Assembly (NCBI GenBank): GCA_002279825.1
Contig: NCCV01000004.1
Coordinates: forward strand, 166,354 to 230,353
Length of the DNA: 64,000 nt
Direction of reading: 5' to 3'
Origin: Sphingomonadales bacterium 12-68-11
GTDB lineage: Bacteria; Pseudomonadota; Alphaproteobacteria; Sphingomonadales; Sphingomonadaceae
Shown here: positions 15,691 through 26,090 of the stretch, in pieces
Position numbering within the stretch: the stretch's first letter is position 1
Layout of the letters: every line of letters begins with the position of its first letter
Program-made: the position numbers and the translations under genes
The notes under the pieces: model-generated
Seen by the model: the letters and a program-made list of their open reading frames with translations, nothing else
Told to the model about the DNA's origin: nothing
The model's database searches: none

Positions 15691-18423
15691 TCAGCCGCCG
15701 CGGCCTTCCCGGCTGAGGGTTATGCTGGCTTGCAGATCGGTCGGCCGAATGACCGGCATGACCGGAGCCGCGGCCACCAGTTTGACCCAGAGGGTCTCGC
15801 CGTCCCAGAACCAGGACGTCGCGTTCGCCCGTCGCAGGGCGTCCAGGCTGGCCTGCTCGGTTCCGGAAGCGGCGCTGGCGAAACCGGGCAGCTCGAACAT
15901 GACCCATGAGCCCGGGTCCATTTCGGCCAGGCTGAGCGTGACGTCCGGCCGTTCGGTCTTGACCTCGATCTCGGTGCCGGCGCGCACGGTGCTCTGGTCG
16001 CCGCTGATCCTGAATTCCTTGCCATTGCGAACCAGCGCGATGGGCGGCTGCGGCGGACGGCGGGTGAACAGGGCAGTGCGCTGGGCCTGGACGAGGGGCG
16101 TGTTCGGCGCGTTGGCGCCGAGCGAGGACAGCAGGGCGAAGCGGGCGGTGCGGGATTCGAGGTCGACCGCGGCTGGAAGCTCGCCCCGGCTGTCCGAGAG
16201 ATTGAGGCGTCCGATATCGCCCATGCACACGGCGGCGTTCCAGGTGGGACGGATCTGGCAGGTGTCGTCGGTGGCGACGCTGTCGTTCTCGCCGTCGTGG
16301 AGCAGGACCTGCGATTGGGGCACGCCGGTCACCGATCCGTCGAGGTCGCGGAAGGACAGGGTGCGATAGGCATTGCCGCCGCGGTTGTCGTTATCGAACC
16401 GGGCATCGAATTTCGGGAAATAGACCGGCTTGGCGTTGACGAACTCGGCGCCGCGGATGGTGCTGCCGGTGCTGAGCCCCGCGCTGGTGAACATCAGGAA
16501 CGACAGCGCGCCGGTCTTGCGCCGGTCGTTGTCCTGGAAGTTGACGAATGTCGTGTTCACCACCTCGTCGCGGTAATCGTAATACTCGTAGCCGCGGATC
16601 GGGAAGTCGGGGATGGAGGGCTTGGGCAGGCTGCGTCCGTAGGCCACTTCCTCCGGCGTCCGGGGATTGCCGATGTTGGCGGTCTCGCCCACGACCAGCG
16701 CATCCACCAGACGCGAGCTGAACGGCAGGCTGCCGATATCGCCGGCCGCCTGCGTCATGCCGATGGCGTTATCCGCCAGCTTCAGGTTGCTGTACACGTA
16801 GAGGTCGCCCCGGCCCCAGAGACCGCCGTTGCGGTTCTTCCAGGCGGTCAGGCTCTCGAAGTGCGTCTCCAGCACTTCGCTCTCCAGATCGGTGGGATCT
16901 TTCAAAGGCAGCAACGGGACGGAAGCCAGACCGAAGGTGTTGTCCGGGTCGATGTGCCGGTCGATCAGGAACCCGTCGAAGTTGGAATGGGCCGTGTTGC
17001 CCCGGAATTCGCGCAGCGGCGTGCGGCGCGGCCAGGTCCTGGCGCTGATTTCGGTCCCCAGGAAGGCGCCGTTGGGGTGTTCGGGGATCGACAGCCAGAA
17101 GCCGACCTGGTCGGAACCGGCCGCGACGTTGTCGATGTAGCTGTTGTCCGGGTTAGTGATCCAGAACGAGGCCACCGTGTTGTCCGAAGGCAGCAGAGTG
17201 TTGCCGCTGTGGAAGCTGGCTTGCCGGGCAGCCGCGGCATTGGCGAACTGCGCGACCTTCTCCCCGTTGGCGGCGAGGTTGGTGGGGACGCAGGCCAGGG
17301 TCGGATGACACTTGGTCTGGATGGCCAGGTTGCGGATGAACCGGTTGCCGGTCTCGATCCCGTCTTCGAGGAAGAAACAGTGGCCGACCGTATTGTAAGT
17401 GACGTTGTTCTCGATGCGGAGATTGTTCGTCCCATGCACGGTGACGCAGCGGCTGTAAGTGTCGTGGATGGCGGCGTTGCGGATGTACTGGCCCGCCCCT
17501 TCGCCGCCGAGGTGCCAGTGGATCGGATAGCGGGCGAGCGTCAGGTGCTGGCCCATGCGGCTCAGCTCGACGCCCGAGACGTACATTTGCGAGCCGGCCA
17601 TCGCCATGATGTGGCCGCCGAAGTACGAGGCCTCGGCATCGTCCGAGGCCTGGATGCGGATGTTGCGGGTGAGGAGCCCGACTTCGCCCCGCTCGTCGAT
17701 GCCGAAGGTGATCTCGCCGAAGTGCATGTACTCGAGCGGGCGGTCGAGGGAGAGCGTGTTGCCGCTGACGGCGGTCACCGTGCGCTTCTCCGCCTGGCGC
17801 GGATCGAAGTCGGTCGAGGCAAGCACGATCTGGTCGCCCGCGCGCCAGCCGGCGGCGTCGAGCACTTCGATCCGGTTGCTGCCGCGCTCGGCGGTTTTCG
17901 CCAGCTTGGTCCAGCTGTTCTCGCGGTTGCCGTGCAGGTTGAGCGTGCCGCGCATCATCACGATGCCGCGGTCGCCCATCGTGTTGATGTCTTCGCCGGG
18001 AACCTTGTCGGTCAGCGTGATCGACGCCTGGTGGGTGTAAGGTCTGGCCTCGCTGCCGATCTGCAGCTCGCCGCCGCGCAAGTAGATCCACTCGGTGGAG
18101 AGCGCGAGGTCGCGGTCGTCGGCGAAGCGCAGCTTGCCGTCGACGGTCAGGCTGCGCAGCGCCGGGGGAGCGACGTCGAGCACGACCTCGAGATCGCGCG
18201 CGATGGTGACCGCATCGCCTTCGGCGGGCACTTTGCCGCCCGGCCAGGCGGCGGGGTCGGACCAGCGCACGGTGCGTAGCGCGACGGGGGCCGTATCGGC
18301 AGCCGTATCGGGCTCTGGGGCCGCCGTGTGGTCGTGCGCTTCCTGCGCCAAGGCGCCGGGCGCGGCGAACGCGAGGCACGCCGGAACGAGCAAGGCGCGA
18401 AGGAGCTGGCGAGCTGGCCGCAT
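15691..18423 (-). CDS. Secreted G8-domain / parallel beta-helix protein (copy 2)
   Basis: 910 residues. The ATG at 18423 follows AGGGGGATCGATGTC, and a signal peptide (about 1-26, ending PGALAQE) leads a histidine-containing linker. The G8 domain (WSDPAAWPGG ... 'GDAVTIARDLEVVLDVAPP') is followed by the beta-helix with 'ARYPIHWH', 'CVTVHGT' and 'VGHCFFLEDG'. The 110-residue C-terminal module ends in ITLSREGRGG. It is the inverted paralogue of the gene at 10569, with very high similarity in the first 600 residues and more divergence around residues 750-800. The expected place of action is the periplasm or outside the cell. The substrate is unknown; a polysaccharide is inferred from the CEMIP-like motifs. 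Confidence 0.85.
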   Translation of the reverse strand: MRPARQLLRALLVPACLAFAAPGALAQEAHDHTAAPEPDTAADTAPVALRTVRWSDPAAWPGGKVPAEGDAVTIARDLEVVLDVAPPALRSLTVDGKLRFADDRDLALSTEWIYLRGGELQIGSEARPYTHQASITLTDKVPGEDINTMGDRGIVMMRGTLNLHGNRENSWTKLAKTAERGSNRIEVLDAAGWRAGDQIVLASTDFDPRQAEKRTVTAVSGNTLSLDRPLEYMHFGEITFGIDERGEVGLLTRNIRIQASDDAEASYFGGHIMAMAGSQMYVSGVELSRMGQHLTLARYPIHWHLGGEGAGQYIRNAAIHDTYSRCVTVHGTNNLRIENNVTYNTVGHCFFLEDGIETGNRFIRNLAIQTKCHPTLACVPTNLAANGEKVAQFANAAAARQASFHSGNTLLPSDNTVASFWITNPDNSYIDNVAAGSDQVGFWLSIPEHPNGAFLGTEISARTWPRRTPLREFRGNTAHSNFDGFLIDRHIDPDNTFGLASVPLLPLKDPTDLESEVLETHFESLTAWKNRNGGLWGRGDLYVYSNLKLADNAIGMTQAAGDIGSLPFSSRLVDALVVGETANIGNPRTPEEVAYGRSLPKPSIPDFPIRGYEYYDYRDEVVNTTFVNFQDNDRRKTGALSFLMFTSAGLSTGSTIRGAEFVNAKPVYFPKFDARFDNDNRGGNAYRTLSFRDLDGSVTGVPQSQVLLHDGENDSVATDDTCQIRPTWNAAVCMGDIGRLNLSDSRGELPAAVDLESRTARFALLSSLGANAPNTPLVQAQRTALFTRRPPQPPIALVRNGKEFRISGDQSTVRAGTEIEVKTERPDVTLSLAEMDPGSWVMFELPGFASAASGTEQASLDALRRANATSWFWDGETLWVKLVAAAPVMPVIRPTDLQASITLSREGRGG

Positions 18424-18517
18424 GACATCGATCCCCCTGGCGGGACTTCAGCGAATCCCGCCTTCTTGTCGGGACACAGTCTTGTCGCGAATGGGCCGGT
18501 TTGCCAAGCGGATCGGT

Positions 18518-20473
<1,956 letters not shown>

Positions 20474-20492
20474 CGTCTCGCTCTCCAAACCT

Positions 20493-20604
20493 CGTCATTG
20501 CGAGGGGCAAAGCCCCGCGGCAATCCAGAGCTTTGCGCGGCCCTGGATTGGTTGGCCTTCGCCCAGCTTCGCCCAGCTTCGCTCCCGCTACGCTCGCAAT
20601 GACG
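20493..20604. repeat. Palindromic repeat, family A copy 2
   Basis: The ends CGTCATTGCGAG and CTCGCAATGACG are perfect inverted complements. Inner arms GGCAATCCAG and CTGGATTG follow, and there is a short internal duplication of CTTCGCCCAG. It fills most of the gap between acs and ferC and matches copies at 550-632 and 44064-44146. Confidence 0.85.
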
Positions 20605-20631
20605 AAAGAGTAAAGGGGGCCGAGAAGCCCC

Positions 20632-21042
20632 TCAGCGCCAGAGGGCTTCCAGCGCGGGGATCAGGTGATCGCGGTGTTCGGCCGGGATGCGCGCCATCAG
20701 CTCGGCCTCGAAGGTGTCGATGATCGCACGGGCCGCGGCGAGGCGCTGCTGCCCGGCGGCGGTCAGGGTAAGCCCGCGCGACTTGCCGTCGATCGCCTCG
20801 CGTTCGATCAGCGCGTCCTCTTCGAGACGGCGGAGCAGCGGCACCATGTTGGCGCGCTTGATGTCGAGCGCGCGGCCGAGCGCGCTGGCGGTGATGCCGG
20901 GGTTGGCATCGACCAGCATCAGGATGGCGGCGCCCGGACGCCGCAGCTCGAGCGTCGCGAGTCGGCTATTGAGCTCCGCGCCCATGGCATTGGTCGCGCG
21001 GCGAAGCGAATAGCCCGGCAGGAGCAGCAACGGATCGCGCAT
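20632..21042 (-). CDS. ferC: MarR-family repressor, probable FerC
   Basis: 136 residues from ATG 21042 (ATG 21081 in frame is less likely). The MarR winged helix is plain: 'RPGAAILMLVDANPGITASALGRALDIKRANMVPLLRRLEEDALIEREAIDGKSRGLTLTAAG', with the recognition helix at IKRANMVPLLRRL and the wing after DGKSRG. In Sphingobium the ferC product represses ferBA and is released by hydroxycinnamoyl-CoA esters. The same divergent layout is seen here. A 6-bp perfect inverted repeat just before ferB (21122-21142) is the likely binding site. The symbol rests on family plus synteny. Confidence 0.8.
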   Translation of the reverse strand: MRDPLLLLPGYSLRRATNAMGAELNSRLATLELRRPGAAILMLVDANPGITASALGRALDIKRANMVPLLRRLEEDALIEREAIDGKSRGLTLTAAGQQRLAAARAIIDTFEAELMARIPAEHRDHLIPALEALWR

Positions 21043-21121
21043 CACGCAGCGATTAAGCAACAACGGCCCGGCAAGCAACACGTGCGCTATGCGCTATAGC
21101 ATTTGCTCGTTATGGGCACCG

Positions 21122-21142
21122 ATTGTAGGTCGTAGATACAAT
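21122..21142. promoter_or_regulatory. Candidate FerC operator
   Basis: ATTGTA and TACAAT form a perfect 6-bp inverted repeat with a 9-bp spacer. It ends 15 bp before the ferB start and just upstream of its ribosome site AGGAG. The size and symmetry suit a MarR dimer. Confidence 0.55.
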
Positions 21143-21157
21143 TCCAGGAGAGCCCTT

Positions 21158-22018
21158 ATGGCGATGCCGTCCCAGCCCGATCCGCGCCCCGAAGCGGAAA
21201 CCGTCCGTTATGAAATCGAGGACGGGGTGGCGTGGGTCTGGTTCAACCGGCCCGACAAGCGCAACTGCATGAGCCCCAAGCTCAACCGTCGGATGAAGCA
21301 GGTGCTCGAAGAGCTCGAATTCCGCGACGACGTGAAGGTGCTCGTCCTGACCGGCGAGGGCACCGCCTGGACCGCGGGCATGGACCTGCTCGAATACTTC
21401 CGCATGACCGAAGCCGAGGGCCTCGGAGCGATCCGCCGGAGCCAGCGCGAAAGCTACGGCTGGTTCGAGCGGCTGCGCTGGTACGAGAAGCCGACCGTGG
21501 CGATGATCAACGGCTGGTGCTTCGGCGGCGGCTATGGCCCACTGTTCGGCTGCGACATCGCGATCGCCTCGGACGATGCGCAGTTCGGCCTGTCGGAAAT
21601 CAACTGGGGCATCCTTCCTGGTGGCGGCGCCTCCAAGGTGGCGCAGGAACTCATGCCGTTCCGCAAGGCGATGTACCACGCGATGATGGGCGAGAACCTG
21701 ACCGGCAAGCAGGCCGAGGAGCAGGGCCTCGTCACCGAATCCGTACCCGCCGACAAGCTCAAGGCGCGCGTCCAGGAAATCTGCGACGTGCTCAAGAAGA
21801 AGGACAGCCAGGCGCTCCGGGCGACCAAGTGGACCATGCGCCGCATGGTCGACATGACGTACGACAACGGCCTCGAATACCAGATCCGCGCGCAAGAAGC
21901 GCTGCACAGCTTCGGCGGTGCGGCCGCCCGCAAGGAGGCGACCAAGCAGTTCCTCGACGAAAAGGCCTTCAAGCCGGGCTTGGGCACGTTCGACACGACC
22001 AAAGTCCAGGCGGACTAA
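21158..22018 (+). CDS. ferB: p-Hydroxycinnamoyl-CoA hydratase-lyase (feruloyl-CoA hydratase/lyase)
   Basis: 286 residues; ATG 21158 is chosen because AGGAGAGCCCTT precedes it. The enzyme hydrates feruloyl-, p-coumaroyl- or caffeoyl-CoA and cleaves it to vanillin or hydroxybenzaldehyde plus acetyl-CoA. The crotonase fold shows the hallmark 'NRPDKRNCMSPKLNRRM' start, the oxyanion loop 'GTAWTAGMDLLEYFR' (about 70-84) and 'WCFGGGYGPLFGCDIAIA' (about 125). The 'SEINWGILPGGGASKV' line (about 150) is diagnostic for this subgroup. The C-terminal 'YQIRAQEALHSFGGAAARKEATKQFLDEK' is also typical. It is first in the ferB-ferA unit and separated from ferA by a palindromic repeat. Confidence 0.93.
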   Translation: MAMPSQPDPRPEAETVRYEIEDGVAWVWFNRPDKRNCMSPKLNRRMKQVLEELEFRDDVKVLVLTGEGTAWTAGMDLLEYFRMTEAEGLGAIRRSQRESYGWFERLRWYEKPTVAMINGWCFGGGYGPLFGCDIAIASDDAQFGLSEINWGILPGGGASKVAQELMPFRKAMYHAMMGENLTGKQAEEQGLVTESVPADKLKARVQEICDVLKKKDSQALRATKWTMRRMVDMTYDNGLEYQIRAQEALHSFGGAAARKEATKQFLDEKAFKPGLGTFDTTKVQAD

Positions 22019-22037
22019 GGTCCGAATCAAGATCGCC

Positions 22038-22110
22038 GTCGCCCCCGCGCAGGCAGGGGCCCATCTGACCTCACGGGGTAGCTGGACCCCTGCCTACGCA
22101 GGGGTGACGA
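22038..22110. repeat. Palindromic repeat, family C
   Basis: The arms CGTCGCCCCCGCGCAGGCAG and CTGCCTACGCAGGGGTGACG are inverted, with a second GGGGCCC/GGACCCC pair inside. It lies between ferB and ferA and could form a strong hairpin in the shared message, so it may set the ratio of the two products. Confidence 0.75.
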
Positions 22111-22153
22111 GGAATAATGGGGCGGCTAGGGCGCCGCCGGAGGGAGAGTTCGA

Positions 22154-24274
22154 ATGACCGAACGCCGCTACACCAACGCGCAGATCGACCGGCTGCTGCG
22201 GCCGAAATCGGTTGCCGTGGTCGGCGCCTCGGACCGGCCCGGGGCGCTCGGCGCGACGCTGTTGAGCAACCTCGTGCAGTACGAATTCGCCGGGGACATC
22301 TACCCGGTCAATCCCAAGCGCGACGAGCTGCTCGGGCTCAAGGTCTATCACGAGATCGCCGAGCTGCCCGAGGGGATCGATTGCGCGGTGCTCGCGATCC
22401 CGCGCCCGTTCGTGCTCGACACCGTGCGCCAACTGGCCGAGCGCGGTTGCGGCGCGGTGGTGATCTATTCGGCCGGGTTCTCCGAAGCCGGCGAGGAGGG
22501 GCTGCGCGATCAGCTCGAGCTCGCCAGCATCGCGGCCGAGCACGGCATGGTCATCGAAGGCCCGAACTGCCTCGGCTGCACCAACTACGTCGCCCGGGTG
22601 CCGCTGACCTTCGTCGAGACCAACATGCGGACCCCGCCTGCGGGCGCCCGCGCGGTCGGGATCGCCAGCCAGTCGGGGGCGCTTGCCGCGGTGCTGGCCA
22701 CGGCGCTGCATCCGCGCGGGCTTTACGTCTCGACTTCGGTCTCGACCGGCAACGAGGCGGCCAGCGGGGTCGAGGACTATGTCGAGTGGCTGGTCGACGA
22801 TCCGGACACGCACGTCATTGCGATGTATGTCGAGAGCGTGCGCCGGCCGAAGGCGTTCATCGCCGCCGCGCGCCGCGCGCGCGCCGCCGGCAAGCCGATG
22901 GTCATGCTGCACCCCGGCAAATCGAACAAGGCGCAGGAAAGCGCCGCCACCCACACCGGGGCGATGGCGGGCGACTACCAGTTGATGAAGGCCAAGCTGG
23001 CGCGCGAAGGCGTGATCTTCGCCGATACGCTCGAGGAACTGGGCGACATCACCGAAATCGCGCTGCGCTGCAAGGCGCTGCCCGGCGCGGCAATGGCGGT
23101 GCTGGGCGAGAGCGGCGCGCTGCGCGGGCTGGCGTTCGACATCGCCGAGGACATCGGCCTCGACCTGATCCATCTCGACGACGACAACAGCCCGGCGCTG
23201 CGCGCAATCCTGCCCGACTTCGTGCCGGTCTCCAACCCCACCGACATCACCGCGCTGGGGCTGTCGGAACCCGAAATCTATACCAAGGTGCTGACCGCGC
23301 TGCTCGAGGACGAGCGCATCGGCTCGGTCGTCGCCTCGATCATCCAGTCCGATCCGGTCACCTCCAAGATCAAGTTCCCGCACATCATCAAGGTGCTGGA
23401 AGGCGGGACCTTCGCCAAGCCGCTGGTCTTCGCCGGCGTCGACGAGGGCGCGCGCGTGCCGCCCGAGTACATCGACGGGCTGCGCGCAGTCGGCATCCCG
23501 TGGTTCCCCAGCACCGAGCGCGCCTATCGCGCGATCGCCCGGCTGGCGCATCTCGCCAAGCGCGACCTGACCGACCGTTCGGCCGAGCCGATCGCGGTGC
23601 CGGGGCTCGACGCGGTCGCCGGCGTGGTGCCCGAGTACCGCGCCAAGGCGCTGCTCAAACCGCTCGGCATCGCGTTCCCCGAGAGCCGGTTCGCGGCTTC
23701 GGCCGACGACGCAGCGGCGGCGGCCGAGGCGATCGGCTTCCCCGTCGTGCTCAAGGCCCAGGCCGCCGCGCTCGGCCACAAGAGCGACGCCGGCGGGGTG
23801 ATCCTCAATCTCCGGACGGCCGACGCGGTGCGCGAAGCGTTCGAGCGGATGCACGCCAATGTCGCGGCTTACGATGCCGCCATTACGCTCGACGGCGTGC
23901 TGGTCGAGAAGATGGGCCGGATGGGCACCGAGATGATCGTCGGCGCCAAGAACGATCCCGAATGGGGCCCGGTCGTGCTCGCCGGGTTCGGCGGCGTGAC
24001 CGCCGAGATCCTCAAGGACGTCAAGCTGTTCACGCCCGATCTCGACCAGGCGGCGGTCCACGAAGGGCTGCTCGAACTCAAGCAGGCGGCGATCCTCAAG
24101 GGCTACCGCGGCGCGCCGGCACTCGACGTGGCGGCGCTCGCCGAGCTGATCGTGACCATCGGGCGGATCATGGCCGGCAATCCGCGGCTGCGCGAGATCG
24201 ACCTCAACCCGGTGATCGTCCATCCCGAGGGCGAGGGGGTGGTCGCGCTCGATGCGCTGCTGCTGGTGGAATAG
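22154..24274 (+). CDS. ferA: Feruloyl-CoA synthetase, ADP-forming acyl-CoA synthetase type
   Basis: 706 residues, preceded by GGAGGGAGAG. It should activate ferulate and related acids to CoA esters. It is not an AMP-forming ligase but belongs to the ADP-forming, succinyl-CoA-synthetase-like superfamily. It has an N-terminal CoA-binding Rossmann domain ('SVAVVGASDRPGALG', residues 19-33), a ligase-CoA domain with phospho-histidine 267 in 'AATHTGAMAGD', and a C-terminal ATP-grasp domain (about 485-700) with 'FPVVLKAQAAALGHKSDAGG' and 'REIDLNPVIV'. This is the FerA type described from Sphingobium. Position behind ferB and ferC supports the call. Other short organic acids remain possible substrates. 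Confidence 0.88.
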   Translation: MTERRYTNAQIDRLLRPKSVAVVGASDRPGALGATLLSNLVQYEFAGDIYPVNPKRDELLGLKVYHEIAELPEGIDCAVLAIPRPFVLDTVRQLAERGCGAVVIYSAGFSEAGEEGLRDQLELASIAAEHGMVIEGPNCLGCTNYVARVPLTFVETNMRTPPAGARAVGIASQSGALAAVLATALHPRGLYVSTSVSTGNEAASGVEDYVEWLVDDPDTHVIAMYVESVRRPKAFIAAARRARAAGKPMVMLHPGKSNKAQESAATHTGAMAGDYQLMKAKLAREGVIFADTLEELGDITEIALRCKALPGAAMAVLGESGALRGLAFDIAEDIGLDLIHLDDDNSPALRAILPDFVPVSNPTDITALGLSEPEIYTKVLTALLEDERIGSVVASIIQSDPVTSKIKFPHIIKVLEGGTFAKPLVFAGVDEGARVPPEYIDGLRAVGIPWFPSTERAYRAIARLAHLAKRDLTDRSAEPIAVPGLDAVAGVVPEYRAKALLKPLGIAFPESRFAASADDAAAAAEAIGFPVVLKAQAAALGHKSDAGGVILNLRTADAVREAFERMHANVAAYDAAITLDGVLVEKMGRMGTEMIVGAKNDPEWGPVVLAGFGGVTAEILKDVKLFTPDLDQAAVHEGLLELKQAAILKGYRGAPALDVAALAELIVTIGRIMAGNPRLREIDLNPVIVHPEGEGVVALDALLLVE

Positions 24275-24280
24275 GGCGGC

Positions 24281-25084
24281 TTAACGCGCTTCGCGCATCT
24301 CGTAGGTAATCCGGATTCGCACCCAGGCGCCGACCAGACTTTGGCCGCCGCGCCGGGGCGGGCGCACGCGGAACTGCCAGGCGGCAGCGAGCACCGCCCG
24401 GTTCATGTTCGAACCGTTCGGGTATTCGTCGATCGCCACGCAGTCTTCGACTCGGAAATCGGGCGCGGTCCGGCAGGCGATCAGCCCCCAACCCGGGCCG
24501 GTGGCGGTCGACAGGTAGCCCGCCAGTTCGTCATCGGTCGGCTCGCGGTACCACGCGGCGGCGTAGAGCGGCTCGCCGTTGGGCGCGGTTCCGACGCGCT
24601 GCGTATCGCCCGCTGACGCGCCGGCGCTGCCCGGCGGCCCCATCGGCTCGGTCCGCATGCGCACCCCCGGCCGCGCCGGTTGCGGCGGCGGCGGAGTTGC
24701 TTGCGGCGGACTTGGCGGGGGCGGGGGAACACGCACTGGGGTCGGAAGCACCGCCGCCGGCGGGGGCGGGGCCGTGAGCGGGGTCGGCGGGAGCGGCTCT
24801 GCGGGCACCTGCGGCTGCGGCGGCACCGGGGCGGAATCGGAGCGGGGCGATTCGTCGGCAGGTTCGGGCTCGGTGGCTTCGTCTTCGGCGTCCGAGGCGG
24901 TGAATTCGACCACGCTGGCCTCGGGCTTGCCTTCAGGTTCCGACGAATAACCGAGCGAAAACAACAGCGCGAGCAGCAGGAGCTCGAGCACGATGGCGAT
25001 GGCGAGCGCTGCCGCGCGGCGGCCACCGTCGGCGCGGAAACGGTCCAGCCGGACTTCGGTCGCATCGCGAATCGACTGAAACAA
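24281..25084 (-). CDS. TonB-like periplasmic protein with proline-rich linker
   Basis: TTG 25084 is chosen because GGTGGAGGCCGT precedes it, giving 267 residues. A cytoplasmic basic start leads to one membrane helix (about residues 25-46, LAIAIVLELLLLALLFSLG). An acidic and then proline-rich linker of about 100 residues follows, long enough to cross the periplasm. The C-terminal domain (about 160-267) has 'YAAAWYREPTDDEL', two cysteines and a final 'GAWVRIRITYEMR' strand like a TonB C-terminal fold. The architecture resembles TonB, but the domain is divergent and no exbBD genes lie nearby. It converges on ferA with a 6-bp gap. The function is unproven. Confidence 0.65.
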   Translation of the reverse strand: MFQSIRDATEVRLDRFRADGGRRAAALAIAIVLELLLLALLFSLGYSSEPEGKPEASVVEFTASDAEDEATEPEPADESPRSDSAPVPPQPQVPAEPLPPTPLTAPPPPAAVLPTPVRVPPPPPSPPQATPPPPQPARPGVRMRTEPMGPPGSAGASAGDTQRVGTAPNGEPLYAAAWYREPTDDELAGYLSTATGPGWGLIACRTAPDFRVEDCVAIDEYPNGSNMNRAVLAAAWQFRVRPPRRGGQSLVGAWVRIRITYEMREAR

Positions 25085-25310
25085 ACGGCCTCCACCGCGG
25101 CGCGAACAGGGTCTTGCGGGCAAGGCGCGCCCCGTCCGCGCGCGGCGCTAGCTTATCCAGCCTGAACGCCGAGTGCCAGCGCCGACGCCGCGCCTCACTC
25201 GGCGGTTCATGGTTTATGGCGTATTAAGATTTCGTTCGGAGCAGCGGCCAATTCGGGACACCGCCGCCGACCCGCTTGTCCGCGCAGCCGGGAGTTGGTT
25301 TTCAGCCGCC

Positions 25311-26063
25311 ATGAACAGCAATACCCCCTCTCCGCCGACCGAACGCCGCCACGCCGAACGCCTGCCGATGCAGCAGGTCGTCTCGTTCAGACAGCCGGGC
25401 GGCGACCGCCTGAGCGCGGTCCTGACCGACCTGACGCCCGACGGCTGCCGCCTGTCCGGTACGCCCGAGTTCGCCGCCGGCGAAACGGTCTGGGTTTGGA
25501 TCGGCGGGCTCGAAGGGCGCTGCACGCGCACGATCTGGAGCGATGGCGGGTCTGCCGGGGTGAGCTTCGCGGCGCCGCTGCACCCCGCGGTGGTGGCGCG
25601 GATCAGCACGCTCGACCAGTGGGGCGCGCCGGTGCAGGAGCGACGGCGCGAACGCGCCGCGACCGCGACCGGGCTGCCGCAGTCGCGCCGCGAGCAGATC
25701 CTGGCCAGCTATGTCGCCGCGCCGCGCGTGCTGCGCGCCAAGGCGCCGGCCGGGGGCAAGACCATCGCGGGCATGATCCGCCGCAATACCGCGCGGATCG
25801 TCGATCTGCGCCGCGAGCCCCGCTATCCCGCCCCGGCCGAGAGTGCCGACAAGCTCCTGGTGAGCGGAGCGGTCACCACGCTTCATGACATTTCCCGTGG
25901 CGGCATGCGGATCAGCGGCGCGACCGATCGCGCCGTTGGCCAGCGCGTGGTCAGCCAGTTCGCCGGCTGCGACCCGATCACCGGCCGGGTCGCCTGGAAG
26001 CGCGGCGAACAGGTCGGGATCGCGCTGCCCGGCAACTCGATCGACCTGTTCGAAGACGCCTGA
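25311..26063 (+). CDS. Double PilZ-domain protein
   Basis: 250 residues from ATG 25311; the frame is open further upstream without a better start. Two PilZ modules can be seen. The first has 'ERRHAER' (residues 11-17) followed by 'DLTPDGCRLSG' (40-50). The second has 'LRREPRYPA' (about 168) followed by the classical 'DISRGGMRISG' (about 194). The RxxxR and (D/N)xSxxG pair forms the cyclic-di-GMP site in this family. The first module carries LTPDG in place of the NxSxxG consensus and may be weakened. The protein is cytosolic, with no enzymatic or regulatory output domain, so it should act as a c-di-GMP binding adaptor. The partner is unknown. Confidence 0.8.
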   Translation: MNSNTPSPPTERRHAERLPMQQVVSFRQPGGDRLSAVLTDLTPDGCRLSGTPEFAAGETVWVWIGGLEGRCTRTIWSDGGSAGVSFAAPLHPAVVARISTLDQWGAPVQERRRERAATATGLPQSRREQILASYVAAPRVLRAKAPAGGKTIAGMIRRNTARIVDLRREPRYPAPAESADKLLVSGAVTTLHDISRGGMRISGATDRAVGQRVVSQFAGCDPITGRVAWKRGEQVGIALPGNSIDLFEDA

Positions 26064-26090
26064 TTCCTGACGCCTGACCCTCGGGCGGCG

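Noticed and set aside
16297..18279. 660-residue plus-strand frame opposite the second G8 gene
   Set aside because: Same antisense bias as its counterpart and no ribosome site; the minus strand is clearly coding.
20493..20604. Possible insertion sequence remnant
   Set aside because: No transposase frame or target duplication is visible; the copies are short palindromes, better described as REP-like repeats.
22117..24309. 730-residue plus-strand frame overlapping ferA
   Set aside because: Arginine-rich alternative frame; ferA in the correct frame has all domain motifs.
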